A stretch of 64,000 nucleotides of DNA from JANNOG01 sp031398915 (GCA_031398915.1 JANNOG010000032.1:22026-86025); one strand, 5' to 3'. Shown: positions 17,420 to 26,839, counted from the first letter of the stretch. Notes: generated by a model from the letters alone, not told the origin. Numbers and translations: made by a program.

Positions 17420-18922
17420 TCAGCTGGAGTATTGCGGATCGATAACATTCGGGTGTACCGCCGATCTGGAGATGCGGTCTGCTCTGCAGACGTGGTAACC
17501 CACCACCAGGGTCGCGAACGCCACCACGCCCCAGGCAGCGAACCGCCAACCGTCGCCGGCTGACGGGGACATGAGGTCGGGCAGCAGCCAGGTGGTCACT
17601 GCCCGGGCAGGGTTCGGGGTGGTCGCGAAGTCGACGACCAGGGTGTTCCGCAGCGGATCGGACCAGGCCGTCGACCAGGCCACGAGGAGGTGCGCCACGA
17701 CGCCGACGAAGCCCAGACCGCACGCGACGGCGGCTCGTCGGCGATCGCGTCCCGCCCACGCGGTGATCAGCAACACGAGGACGGGCAGGATCACCACCGT
17801 CTGACGCCCGGGCCACCACCAGCCGTGCATGGTCAACGCCACCCAGGTCGCGGTCGCCCAACCGGCTGCCACCACCAGCGGCGCCCAGACCACGAGCAGA
17901 TGTGCCGCGGTAGCCGTCGTCGGATCGTCCCGACCACCACCCCGGATCCACCCGAGAGCCCACCCGATGCCGACGACGGCCAGCGCCCAGGCGGGTTGCC
18001 AGCCGAGCAGACCGAAGTCGCGATCGACGAGCAGGCCGAGCACCCGCTGACTGCGCGCCAGGTAGTCGGGATCGGATCCGACCGCGCTGAGCTCGCCCGC
18101 CACGAAGTGGTCGCCGGCCGCGTAGGGCGTCCAGCCCCCGTACACGACCCGGTGGAAGACCACGTAGGCGACACCTGACGTGATCAATCCCACCCCGACG
18201 TGGCGCAGACCCATCCGATGCACCCGCCGCGCACGGAGCAGCAACCAGGCCGCCAGCACGATCGCCACAGGGACGTACTTGACGGCCAACCACGGCAGTG
18301 CCACCACGGCCAGGCCGCCGACGAGCAGGTGGGCCACCCGGGGTCGCGGGGCACTCAGGGCAGCGACGGCCAACGTGACGGCAAGCGCGGCGGCGATCTC
18401 GGGGTAGAGCTGCGTGGCATAGATCGACAGCGGCGGCGCCGCTCCGAAGCCGGTCACCATCGCGGCCGCGGCTACCGGCGGCACGTCCAGTCGGCGGATC
18501 GCCGTCCACACCGTCACAGCCGCCAACGCCGCCGCCACGAGGACCAGACCGGCCTTGGCCGCGACCCAGGCCGGCACACCCAGCGGCGCGCCCACGGCGA
18601 CGGCCGGAGCCAGCAGTACGGGAAGCAACGGATTGTGCGGGCTGAGCTGCGTCCCGTCGGAGCGACGCTCGGTCTGCACGGGAAGGTCGACTGCGTGGAA
18701 GTCGCGCCACACCTGCGAGTCGAGTTCGTCGCTGATGTCGAGGTCCCCGTCCTCGACCAGGGACAGAGTGGTGAGCAGATACTGCGGCTCGTCGACCGCG
18801 ATCCGGGCGCCGTAGGTCGCGTGCATCCCGATCCCGGCTCCGGCAGCGGCAGCCACCAGCAGTGCGGTGACGGCCATCGCGGCCTGCACCTTCCGGTCGT
18901 CCACCGCCGGCTCAGGGATCAT
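17420..18922 (-). CDS. Polytopic membrane protein, GT-C glycosyltransferase-like, function unknown
   Basis: A 500-residue protein with roughly ten hydrophobic segments. After the first segment there is an acidic external loop, AVDEPQYLLTTLSLVEDGDL, and a loop with SPHNPLLPVLLAP. Both resemble the first extracytoplasmic loops of GT39/PMT-like enzymes, where an acidic pair is catalytic. No donor or acceptor can be named. The start is 13 bases after the stop of the ferric permease, and CCCCGATGAT is repeated across that junction, so it is probably the last gene of the iron-related operon. A link to iron is not evident from the protein. Confidence 0.7.
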   Translation of the reverse strand: MIPEPAVDDRKVQAAMAVTALLVAAAAGAGIGMHATYGARIAVDEPQYLLTTLSLVEDGDLDISDELDSQVWRDFHAVDLPVQTERRSDGTQLSPHNPLLPVLLAPAVAVGAPLGVPAWVAAKAGLVLVAAALAAVTVWTAIRRLDVPPVAAAAMVTGFGAAPPLSIYATQLYPEIAAALAVTLAVAALSAPRPRVAHLLVGGLAVVALPWLAVKYVPVAIVLAAWLLLRARRVHRMGLRHVGVGLITSGVAYVVFHRVVYGGWTPYAAGDHFVAGELSAVGSDPDYLARSQRVLGLLVDRDFGLLGWQPAWALAVVGIGWALGWIRGGGRDDPTTATAAHLLVVWAPLVVAAGWATATWVALTMHGWWWPGRQTVVILPVLVLLITAWAGRDRRRAAVACGLGFVGVVAHLLVAWSTAWSDPLRNTLVVDFATTPNPARAVTTWLLPDLMSPSAGDGWRFAAWGVVAFATLVVGYHVCRADRISRSAVHPNVIDPQYSS

Positions 18923-18935
18923 CGGGGCTCGGCAA

Positions 18936-20528
18936 TCATCGGGGTGCGGTTCGGATCGCCGGTCGCAGCACCAGTAGCCAGGTCAGGACCGCCGAGACCA
19001 CGATCAGAACCAACGAGGCCACGCCTACCTGGGCGAAGAAGCCGTCCTCGGCGGCGAAGTAGATGGTCGTCGCCAGGGTGTCGAATCCGATCGGCGCCAA
19101 CAGCGCCGTGGCCGGCAATTCCTTCAGCGTCGAGAGCATGACCAGGCCCGCGCCGGCGCTCACTCCCGGCAGGATCAGCGGCAGGTCCACCGTGACGAAG
19201 CGACGGCGGGCATCGGCCCCCAGTAGTTGTGCCGCCTCGTTCAACCGCGCCGGCACCGCGGCCAACGCTGCCTGGGACGCCTGCAACGACTGGGCACCGA
19301 AATGCATCACGTAACCGAGGATGAGCAGCGGGAAAGACTGGTAGAGCACGCGCAACACACCGGGGGCGGCGATGGCGAAGAACACCAGCGCCAGTGCCGT
19401 CACCAGCCCGGGTAACGCCAGAACGGACGTGGCCAGCGCTGCTGTCGCTCGCGACAGGCGGTCGCCCCTGCGGACGGACGCGGCGGCGACCGGCAGCACG
19501 AGGACGGCGGCCGCGACTGCCGCCACGGAAGCGGCCAGGCCCGAGTTGAGTACGGGACCCGTGACGAACCCGGTGACGTCCGACACCCCGCCGAACGCCG
19601 GCTCCAGCCCCGCCGATCCGCGCACCGCCCAGGTGACGAAGACCGTGACGGGCACCAGCAGGCCCGCGGCGACGACTGCCCAGCTCAGCGCACTCACCGG
19701 GATCCGGGCCCGGCCCAGCTCGATCACCGGCGCGGGCGCGGATCGGTCGGCCGGCGGTGGCGCCTGTTGAGGCAGCCTGGCCAGGGCCGCGACGCCCAGC
19801 GCGAGTAGTGCCAGCAGTAGGCCCAACGTCACCGAGGTGGGACGATCGAGCAGTCGACTGGCGTAGATCGATCGGGTGATCGTGTCGTAACGCAGCAGGG
19901 ACACGGCGCCGAAGTCACTCAGCACGTACAGGAACACCAGCAGGCTGCCGGCGGTGATCGACCCTCGCAGTTGCGGTAGGACCACCGTGACCACGGCACG
20001 CCACGGACCTGCGCCGAGCAGCCGGGCCGCCTCCTCGGTGTTGCGTGCGCTGCCCCGGAGTCGGGCCAGGACCGGCAGGTAGACGTAGGGATAGCTGAGC
20101 AGGGTGAGGACGATGCTGGCGCCGCCGAACCCGTCCGGGCGGGAGACGAAGGGCACCAGACCGCCCGCTCCGGTGGCGCTGAGCAACGCGGTGGCGCCCA
20201 CGAAGCTGGGTATCGCCAACGGCATCGCCAGCAGCACGGTCAACGCCGGACGACCCACCACGTCGGTCCGTGCCACCACCAGCGCGCTCACCGTGCCCAG
20301 CACGGCGCAGGCCAGTGACACGGTGAGCGACAGCGCCAGCGAGTTGCCGAGCGGGCGCAGTACCAGCGGGTCCGTGAGGGCTGCCAGCAGGTCTCCGCCC
20401 AGGGTGATCGACGACCACGCGAGGTATACCAGCGGGAAGGCGAAGACGACGGCGGCGAGGCCTATCACCAGCCCGACGGGGACGGACCAACTCCGTGGCC
20501 TCGCCTCAGCCGCTGGTATCGACACCAC
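18936..20528 (-). CDS. Ferric iron ABC transporter permease (FbpB type, fused double permease)
   Basis: A 530-residue membrane protein made of two homologous permease halves, about 12 segments in all, as in FbpB/SfuB. Each half has the ABC permease loop: EEAARLLGAGPWRAVVTVVL in the first and NEAAQLLGADARRRFVTVDL in the second. GTG at 20528 lies inside the end of the binding-protein gene (23-base overlap), indicating coupling. With the receptor at 20506 and the ATPase at 29365 it would form a complete ferric importer, although the ATPase gene is about 9 kb away. Confidence 0.9.
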   Translation of the reverse strand: MVSIPAAEARPRSWSVPVGLVIGLAAVVFAFPLVYLAWSSITLGGDLLAALTDPLVLRPLGNSLALSLTVSLACAVLGTVSALVVARTDVVGRPALTVLLAMPLAIPSFVGATALLSATGAGGLVPFVSRPDGFGGASIVLTLLSYPYVYLPVLARLRGSARNTEEAARLLGAGPWRAVVTVVLPQLRGSITAGSLLVFLYVLSDFGAVSLLRYDTITRSIYASRLLDRPTSVTLGLLLALLALGVAALARLPQQAPPPADRSAPAPVIELGRARIPVSALSWAVVAAGLLVPVTVFVTWAVRGSAGLEPAFGGVSDVTGFVTGPVLNSGLAASVAAVAAAVLVLPVAAASVRRGDRLSRATAALATSVLALPGLVTALALVFFAIAAPGVLRVLYQSFPLLILGYVMHFGAQSLQASQAALAAVPARLNEAAQLLGADARRRFVTVDLPLILPGVSAGAGLVMLSTLKELPATALLAPIGFDTLATTIYFAAEDGFFAQVGVASLVLIVVSAVLTWLLVLRPAIRTAPR

Positions 20529-21525
20529 TGTCGCGGATCAACTCCTCGGTGCGCACCAGCCCACCGCCGAGGGAGTTCACGTCGAAGGTGGAGATACCGA
20601 GCGAGGTCAGCGGCGGCAGGTCGGCGTAGGGCTCGACATCCGAGGCCAGGGGATACTCGAACGTCTCCTCGCTGAAGAAGGTCTGGGCCTGCTCGGTGAG
20701 CAGGAACCGGATGAAATCCGCCGCGAGTTCGGTGTCGTCAGCGGTGCCCAGGGTGGCCGCTCCGGTGACCAGCAGGAGGTTGCCGATGTCACCGTCGGCG
20801 AAGAAGTGGTTCGACGTCGGGCTGTCGGGCTCCTCGATCACCTGGCGGTAGTTGTAGTAGTGGTTGACCAATCCCATGTCGACCTCGCCACGCGCCACGG
20901 CGGCGACGATCGCCGTGTTGTTGGCGTACGCCGGGCTGTCGTTGGCCGACATGCCCGCCAACCACTCGGCCGCGGTGTCGTCTCCGTCGATGTCACGGAA
21001 TGCGGTGACGAAGTCCTGGAACGACCCGTTCGAGGGGGCCAGCGCCACTCGTCCGCGGTACTCCTCGCCGGTCAGGTCGATGATCGAGTCGGGCAGATCC
21101 GCCTCGTCGACCAGATCGGTGTTGTAGACCAGGGTGCGGACCCGACCGGACAGGCCCACCCACCGGCCGTCGCTGGCCCGGGCATCCTCGGGGACCAGGT
21201 CCAGGACATCCGCCGGCAGCTCGACCAGTCGGTCGTCGCCTGACAGGTACCCCAGCGGGCCCGGACTCTGCGAGATGAACACATCGGCCGGGCTGCGGTC
21301 GCCCTCCTCGTCGAGCAGGAGCGCCAGATCCGCCGATCCGCCATAGCGGATCTCGATGTCGACGTCGTTGGCCTCGGCGTACTGGGTGAGCAATGGTCCC
21401 ACCAGGTTCTCGGTGCGCCCGGAGTAGATGGTCAGCGTCGGCCGGTCGCTGCCGCAGCCGGTGAGCACGGTCGCGACCGCACCGGCAGCGAGAGTCACGG
21501 CGAGGGCACGCAGGTGAGGGGTCAC
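20506..21525 (-). CDS. Ferric iron-binding lipoprotein (FbpA/FutA type)
   Basis: A 339-residue extracytoplasmic receptor. The signal peptide ends in lipobox LTGC (Cys24). The mature start LTIYSGRTENLVGPLL is typical of class II ferric-binding proteins. The tandem tyrosines Y223-Y224 in NHYYNYR match the Tyr pair that binds Fe(III). The gene follows the epimerase by 30 bases and overlaps the permease by 23. A DtxR/IdeR-like box precedes the epimerase, so the unit is probably repressed by iron. Confidence 0.92.
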   Translation of the reverse strand: MTPHLRALAVTLAAGAVATVLTGCGSDRPTLTIYSGRTENLVGPLLTQYAEANDVDIEIRYGGSADLALLLDEEGDRSPADVFISQSPGPLGYLSGDDRLVELPADVLDLVPEDARASDGRWVGLSGRVRTLVYNTDLVDEADLPDSIIDLTGEEYRGRVALAPSNGSFQDFVTAFRDIDGDDTAAEWLAGMSANDSPAYANNTAIVAAVARGEVDMGLVNHYYNYRQVIEEPDSPTSNHFFADGDIGNLLLVTGAATLGTADDTELAADFIRFLLTEQAQTFFSEETFEYPLASDVEPYADLPPLTSLGISTFDVNSLGGGLVRTEELIRDSGVDTSG

Positions 21526-21555
21526 GAGTCTCCTTGGACGGCAGGTGGCGGGAAG

Positions 21556-22524
21556 CTATGCGGCAGCGGACACGTGGGCTGCGGGTACGTGGGCTGCGGG
21601 CTGGGGGCCGCCGATCTGCCGGGTGATGATCGCGGCGAGGTCCTGGGTGGGGTGCCAGTCGATCAGGTCGGCGGCGCGGCGAGGGTCGGCCCAGGTGCGG
21701 GCGACGTCGTCCGGGTGGGCCTCGCGGACGTCGAGCCGGGCATGCGTCCCGGTGACGCTCTCGATGGCCGCGATCACCTGCCGATGTGTCCACGGGTGCC
21801 CGGCTCCCAGATTCAGGGTGGTGGACTCACCGGTCGTCGTCAGATCGATCATGGCGATCAGCCCGTTGGCGACATCGGTCACGTCCGTGATATCGCGCGA
21901 ACGGTCGAGGTCGCCGAACACGGTGACCGCCCGGGAGTTGAGGACGGCGTCCAGCCAGAGTGCGATCGCCATGTCAGGGCGTTGCCCTGGGCCGGCCACC
22001 GTGAACGGGCGCGCCACGCCGACCACCCCACCGTCGCGACGGTGACGGGCACAGCGAGCCTCGACGGCGGCCTTCCACCGCCCGTACGAACTGATCGGCA
22101 TGATCGTGTCGGCCTCGGTGCTGCCCCGCCCACTGCGACCCGGGCCGTACACGGCCGAGGACGACGCCACGACCACCGCGGTGTGTCGGGCGGCGGCACT
22201 CAGCACCGCGTCGGTGGTGCCGAGGATGTCGCGGGCGCGGGCGGCTTCCACGTCCACGCCGGTGGCCCGGACCCCGGGCCGGGCGGCCAGGTGGACCACG
22301 CCGTCCGCCCGGCGGACTGCTCGCCGCCACGCAGTGGTCCGCGGGTCGCCCGGATCGCTCAGGTCCGCCCGGATGTGCGTGTAGCGAGCGGATGGAGTGG
22401 TCGTCGTCGAGGTGCCCACCGTGTCGTGGCGGTCGACCCCGACCACCTCGTCGCCCCGGCTCAACAGCGCGGAGACGACGTGGGTTCCGATGAATCCGGC
22501 GGCGCCGGTGACGACCACGTGCAC
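21556..22524 (-). CDS. NAD-dependent epimerase/dehydratase family protein (extended SDR)
   Basis: A 322-residue soluble enzyme of the UDP-sugar epimerase/dehydratase superfamily. The Rossmann motif is GAAGFIGTH (7-15). The catalytic triad is visible as SSSAVYG and YGRWK (YxxxK). It ends in a low-complexity AAHVPAAHVSAAA tail from a DNA repeat. It is the first gene of the ferric receptor-permease operon and has an iron box 16-34 bases before its start. A sugar-nucleotide enzyme leading an iron transport operon is unexpected. It could serve a siderophore or surface glycan, but the substrate is not determinable. Confidence 0.85.
   Translation of the reverse strand: MHVVVTGAAGFIGTHVVSALLSRGDEVVGVDRHDTVGTSTTTTPSARYTHIRADLSDPGDPRTTAWRRAVRRADGVVHLAARPGVRATGVDVEAARARDILGTTDAVLSAAARHTAVVVASSSAVYGPGRSGRGSTEADTIMPISSYGRWKAAVEARCARHRRDGGVVGVARPFTVAGPGQRPDMAIALWLDAVLNSRAVTVFGDLDRSRDITDVTDVANGLIAMIDLTTTGESTTLNLGAGHPWTHRQVIAAIESVTGTHARLDVREAHPDDVARTWADPRRAADLIDWHPTQDLAAIITRQIGGPQPAAHVPAAHVSAAA
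21572..21601. repeat. Two 15-bp tandem repeats at the 3' end of the epimerase gene
   Basis: ACGTGGGCTGCGGGT at 21572-21586 is followed by a copy at 21587-21601 with one change. They encode the duplicated AAHVP/AAHVS tail of the epimerase. The frame is preserved. Confidence 0.7.
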
Positions 22525-22539
22525 CGTTGCACTCTATCG

Positions 22540-22558
22540 CAAGGTTTGGCTTACCTAA
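22540..22558. promoter_or_regulatory. DtxR/IdeR-like iron box before the epimerase-ferric transporter operon
   Basis: CAAGGTTTGGCTTACCTAA; on the other strand TTAGGTAAGCCAAACCTTG matches the iron box TTAGGTTAGGCTAACCTAA at 14 of 19 positions by my count. It lies between the MFS stop (22559) and the epimerase start (22524). DtxR/IdeR with Fe(II) represses iron uptake genes in actinomycetes. The adjacent ferric transporter makes this assignment credible. Confidence 0.7.
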
Positions 22559-23759
22559 CTAGACGGTCGTGGTCATTGTCGGAGTCGGCGTGTGCTGCTG
22601 CGCGTCGGCCACACCCTCGGCCACGCCCGCGGCTCGGGGCAGGGTGAGCAGCAGGACGAACGTGACGATCCCGAGCACCGTCGAGAAGGCGGGAAGGGCG
22701 AGCACCCCCAGGGTGTCGACGACCACGCCGCCGACCAGACCGGACAGGCCCGCGCCCAGGAAGATCGCCGACGCGTTGAGCGAGAGCAGGAGGCCGCCGT
22801 GGGGCCCGCGAGCCAGCAGCAGGTTCTGGACGGCGGGGTTGACCATCCAGGTGAAGACGCTCCAGACGAACAGCGCGACGGCGGCACCCGCGACGGTGGT
22901 CGTGGTCAGTGGCAGGGTCGCGACCATGAGGACGAATCCGACGAACGCGACGACCAGCGTGGGCATGCTGCCGAAGCGGTCCGTCGCCCGCCCGCCTGCC
23001 GCGTTGCCGATTAGCGCCCCCAGACCGTAGCCACCCAGCACGATCCCGATCGCTGTCGGACCGGCGTCCGCCGAGGCGACGACCAGGGGAACCACGTAGA
23101 TGTAGACCGCCATCGTCGCCAGCACCCCCAGCACCGTCATCGCCAGGATGGTCAGCACCTGACGATCGGCGGCGACGGCGAATCGGGTGCGCAGGCCGAC
23201 CGGCGGTGGTGCCGGGACCCGGGGCAGCACGAGGCGGATCACGCCCGCGGCCACGACGGCGACGACGGCGATGACGGCGAAGACGCCGCCGAATCCGATC
23301 GCCCCACTGAGCACGCTGCCGACCGGCACGCCGATGAACAACGCCACGGTCAGTCCCGAGAACACCAGCGAGACCGCACGACCGCCGCGTGCCGGCCCGA
23401 GCAGGGTGGCTGCCACGGCGGTGGCTCCGGGGGTGTACACCGAGGCGCCGATCGCCGCGATCACCCGCCCGGCCAGTACCAACGGATAGGTCGTCGCCAC
23501 CGCGGACACGGCGGTACCGGCAGCCAGCACCAGCAGCGCCACGATGAGCAGGGTCCGGCGCTCCCACCTGCCGGTCAGCGTCGCCACGATGGGCGCAGCG
23601 ACCGCATAGGTCAGCGCGAACACCGTGGCCAGCTGGCCGGCCTGGGCCAGGGTGACGTCGAGCGATTCGGCGACGGCAGGCAGGATACCCGAGATGACAT
23701 AGGTCGTCGAGCCGACCGCGAAGGACCCCGAGGGCGAGCAGGTAGGGGCGGATCGACAC
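22559..23759 (-). pseudogene. MFS efflux transporter gene with an apparent one-base frameshift near its 5' end
   Basis: A major facilitator of the DHA1/AraJ type with about 12 membrane segments. From TTYVISGILPAVAESLDV onward the frame is open to the stop at 22559. The expected N-terminus SIRPYLLALG lies in another frame, starting from the GTG at 23759. The two join as LALG-SFAVGSTTYV if one base is removed from the CCCC run at 23725-23728. In the downstream frame the upstream reading gives an atypical MSRPCRSAP start. So it is either a sequencing error or a recent inactivating mutation. The substrate is unknown. It lies between the iron box and the divergent fusion gene. Confidence 0.65.
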
Positions 23760-23843
23760 GGGCGGCTCATCTCGTCGAGGGGTGGCGCTGATCGTGGCAA
23801 CGACTGCACCCGACGGGTTTCTTCCATCCGGTTCCGGGCACGG

Positions 23844-25676
23844 ATGACGCCAGCGCCGCGGCCTCGGTGCAACGATGCCCGCGTGCGTCTGGGAGATGGC
23901 GGTGGTCAACGTCCACCGAGGCGGTCGGTGTCGCGCCCGGCGGTCGTGGTCGCCTCGATCGCACTGCTGGTGGCAGTGGCGGTGATCGCAGTCGGCGTGG
24001 ACTCCACCGCGTTGACCGACGGGGCGCGCGCCCTGGTGTCGGAGCCGTTGTTGCCCGTGGCCCTCGTGGTGTTCGGGGTCGGATTCTGGCTGCGGGCCCT
24101 GGTGTGGGCACGCCTGGTACCGGGGTTGTCGACGTCCATGGCCTGGGCCGCGGTACACGTCTCGCTGCTGGGCAACCACCTGCTCCCACTGCGCCTGGGT
24201 GAGGGCCTGCGGGTGTGGTCGGTCGTCCGGCGAGCTGCTGTCCCGGTACAGGTGGCCACCGCGTCGGTGATCACCCTTCGGGCGGCCGACGTGATGACTC
24301 TGTTGGGCCTGGCCGCCGGGGCCGGAGTGTGGGTTCTCGGCGACGCAGCCTCCGTCGTCGGGAATGGTGCGTCCTGGGTGGTCGTCACCGTGGCTGTCGC
24401 GGGGCTGGTGGCGTTCGGTGCGGGTGCCGGGTGGATCCTGCTGCTGCGCCGCAGGGACCGGGCTCGTGGGCTGCCCGCGAGCGTGCGGGTGCCCGGTCCG
24501 GTACTGGTGACCGCAACCGCCGTGGGGTGGGTGCTGGAGGCCGGTCTGGTGTTCGTCGTGGCCCGCGCGGGCGGCGTCGAGGTCGGCTTGGGTGCCGCCC
24601 TGCTCGTGTCGTGTGCCGCAGTGTTGGCTCAGGTGGTGGCGATCACGCCGGGGGGATTCGGGACATACGAGGCCGGTGCGGTGGCCGCCTGGCTGCTGGT
24701 CGGCGTCGACCCGGCGACCGGCCTGGCACTGGCACTGCTCACGCACGCGTCGAGCACCCTGTACGCCGTGGCCACCGGTGCGGTGGCGATCTTCTGGCCG
24801 GCACCGGGCGAGTTCGGCCTGCTGCGACTGCCGCGGGTGGTCTCATCGGCCGCGGCGCCGGTCGTCGATGCCCCCGATGCCCCCGTCGTGCTGATCCTGC
24901 CCGCTCACGACGAGGTGGAATCCGTATCCGCCGTCGTGGCCAGGGCACCCGTCGCGGTGGGTTCGCACCCGCTGATCGTCGTGGTGGTCGACGACGGCTC
25001 GAGCGACGCGACGGCGGATGTCGCCCGGGCCGCAGGGGCCGTCGTGGTCGCCCACGAGAAGAACCTGGGGTTGGGGGCCGCTGTCCGGACCGGGTTCGCC
25101 TGGGCGCGGACACAGCACCCTGCTGCGGTGGTGTTCTGCGACGCCGACGGCGAGTACGCGCCCGAAGAGGTCGGACGTCTGGTCTCCCCGATTCTGGCGG
25201 GCACCGCCGACTACGTGGTCGGGTCGAGGTTCGCGGGCGACATCCACCACATGCACCCACATCGCCGGCTGGGCAATCGGGTCCTCACCCGTTGGGTGCA
25301 GTGGTTGGCACGTCGACGCGACATCACCGACGCCCAGAGCGGCTATCGGGCACTGTCCCCGGCCGCGACCGCCGACGCCGAGATCGTGCACGACTACAAC
25401 TACGCCCAAGTCCTGACGCTGGACCTGCTGGCCAAGGGCTATCGCTACGCCGAGGTGCCGATCAGCTACCGGTTCCGGGCGACCGGGCGTTCGTTCGTCC
25501 GGCTCGGGCGCTATCTACGCATGGTCGTGCCGGCCGTCCACCGCGAACTGAATCACGCGAACAATCCCTCTCCGAGGAAGCCGTCGGAGTCCGTCACCCC
25601 GGGCAGCGCGAAGAAGAACCCGCCGCCCTCCGGTCGGATGTACTCCTCCAGCGGTTCTCCGTTGAGGCGTGCCTGA
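23844..25676 (+). CDS. Fusion of a flippase-like (UPF0104/LPG synthase TM) membrane domain and a GT2 glycosyltransferase domain
   Basis: A 610-residue protein. Residues about 30-320 hold several membrane segments of the lysylphosphatidylglycerol-synthase membrane-region family, including LRLGEGLRVWSV and QVVAITPGGFGTYEAG. Residues about 345-570 form a cytosolic GT2 domain of the dolichyl-phosphate-mannose-synthase kind: LILPAHDEVES, VVDDGSSDAT, FCDADGEYAPEE, SGYRALS. It could make or move a lipid-linked sugar, but no substrate is determinable. The start is uncertain because there is no clear ribosome site; a GTG at 23883 is possible. The last ~40 codons overlap the convergent efeB by 124 bases, and that tail is low-complexity. 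Confidence 0.75.
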   Translation: MTPAPRPRCNDARVRLGDGGGQRPPRRSVSRPAVVVASIALLVAVAVIAVGVDSTALTDGARALVSEPLLPVALVVFGVGFWLRALVWARLVPGLSTSMAWAAVHVSLLGNHLLPLRLGEGLRVWSVVRRAAVPVQVATASVITLRAADVMTLLGLAAGAGVWVLGDAASVVGNGASWVVVTVAVAGLVAFGAGAGWILLLRRRDRARGLPASVRVPGPVLVTATAVGWVLEAGLVFVVARAGGVEVGLGAALLVSCAAVLAQVVAITPGGFGTYEAGAVAAWLLVGVDPATGLALALLTHASSTLYAVATGAVAIFWPAPGEFGLLRLPRVVSSAAAPVVDAPDAPVVLILPAHDEVESVSAVVARAPVAVGSHPLIVVVVDDGSSDATADVARAAGAVVVAHEKNLGLGAAVRTGFAWARTQHPAAVVFCDADGEYAPEEVGRLVSPILAGTADYVVGSRFAGDIHHMHPHRRLGNRVLTRWVQWLARRRDITDAQSGYRALSPAATADAEIVHDYNYAQVLTLDLLAKGYRYAEVPISYRFRATGRSFVRLGRYLRMVVPAVHRELNHANNPSPRKPSESVTPGSAKKNPPPSGRMYSSSGSPLRRA

Positions 25677-26839
25677 ACAGCCAAGAAGCCGCGCTCCAGG
25701 CTCCGCTGGTAGGACACGAAGGCGAGGCCCTGGTCGAGTTGCCCGGCCCGGTCGAACCCCCGGCTGTACGAGAACCCACGACGGAACATCAGTGAGTCCG
25801 CGGTGGCGGCGGTGCGTGGGTTGGCCAACCGGATGTGGGCGTCCAACGGGGTGCGCGCGCCGTTCGGGTCGTCGCTGTAATCGGGGGCCTCGTCCTCCGC
25901 GTCGCCGCCCAGTGGCGCGCCCGAGACCTTGTGTCGGCCCATGATCGCCTCTTGTTCGGACAGCCGAGTCCGGTCCCAGAACTCCACCAGCATGCGGATC
26001 ATCCGCACCGCCTGGTAAGACCCGTTCCGCGCCCATTCGGGCTCGCCGGCGTCGACATCGTCCGCGTTCAGCCACACGTATCGGGACATGACGTCGCTGT
26101 CGTCGGCCGCGAGGTTGGAGGTGCCGTCCTTGAAGCCCATCAGGTTGCGCGGCGCCCCGGCGCCCACGGCTGGTGAGGTACCGCGGGTGTAACCGTCCAC
26201 CAGCCACGCGAGGACCAAGGAGTCCCGGGTCCGGCGCATCAGCTGGCGGATCGCGAACAACAGGGTGTCCGGGTGTTCGGCCTCCAGCGTGACCAGCACG
26301 TCCCCGTGCGAGCGCTCCGGGTCCAGTCGGTCGTTGGCCAGGTACGGCATCTCGACCAGCTCACGAGGCTTGCGATCGGCCAGACCGAAACGGTCGTCGA
26401 ACAACGATGCGCCGACACTGACCACGATCGAGAGGTTGTCGGCCGGTGGGGTGAGGCCCAGCACGCCCGAGTCTGCCGGGGGATAGGCCTCATCGCGGGT
26501 GGTGATCGGCTCACCCGACATCAGGGTCCGAATCTCGTCGCTGAGGTCGCGCAGGCACGCGCGCAGGCCCTCCTCGTCGCGTGCGACACAGCGAAATGCC
26601 GCCATGAGCCCCAGCGCGGGCACCGGCGCCGCCGTGATTCCCGGTTGGGTGTCGCCGAAGAAGTCCACGAACCGGACCGGGTGTACCGGATGGGCGCCGA
26701 CCTCGACTCCGACGACCGTCGTGTCGGAGGCGGCCGAGCACCCGGCGAGGGCAGCCGCGGCGCCCACCGCGCCGACCGCCCCGCCCGCGCCCGCCAGGAA
26801 CGACCGACGTGACGGCGCCTCAGGCGAGGCCGAGGACAC
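25553..26839 (-). CDS. efeB: EfeB-type deferrochelatase/DyP peroxidase, Tat-exported
   Basis: A 428-residue heme peroxidase of the DyP family linked to iron uptake. The Tat motif is SRRSFLAG (R11-R12). LAGC follows, so it may be a Tat lipoprotein (Cys34). The DyP signature is GFKDGTSN (235-242, catalytic D238). The proximal heme ligand is probably H335 in AHIRLANPR, with a basic FRRG at about 352-355. The start overlaps the end of the EfeM-like gene by 20 bases, so they form one operon behind an iron box at 27906. In known Efe systems EfeB oxidises iron or releases it from heme for import. No EfeU permease gene is present here. Confidence 0.93.
   Translation of the reverse strand: MSSASPEAPSRRSFLAGAGGAVGAVGAAAALAGCSAASDTTVVGVEVGAHPVHPVRFVDFFGDTQPGITAAPVPALGLMAAFRCVARDEEGLRACLRDLSDEIRTLMSGEPITTRDEAYPPADSGVLGLTPPADNLSIVVSVGASLFDDRFGLADRKPRELVEMPYLANDRLDPERSHGDVLVTLEAEHPDTLLFAIRQLMRRTRDSLVLAWLVDGYTRGTSPAVGAGAPRNLMGFKDGTSNLAADDSDVMSRYVWLNADDVDAGEPEWARNGSYQAVRMIRMLVEFWDRTRLSEQEAIMGRHKVSGAPLGGDAEDEAPDYSDDPNGARTPLDAHIRLANPRTAATADSLMFRRGFSYSRGFDRAGQLDQGLAFVSYQRSLERGFLAVQARLNGEPLEEYIRPEGGGFFFALPGVTDSDGFLGEGLFA

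Noticed and set aside
22551..24746. 731-codon minus-strand open frame
   Set aside because: It is antisense to the flippase-GT2 fusion and out of frame with most of the MFS gene. Only its short SIRPYLLALG stretch is meaningful, as the displaced MFS N-terminus.
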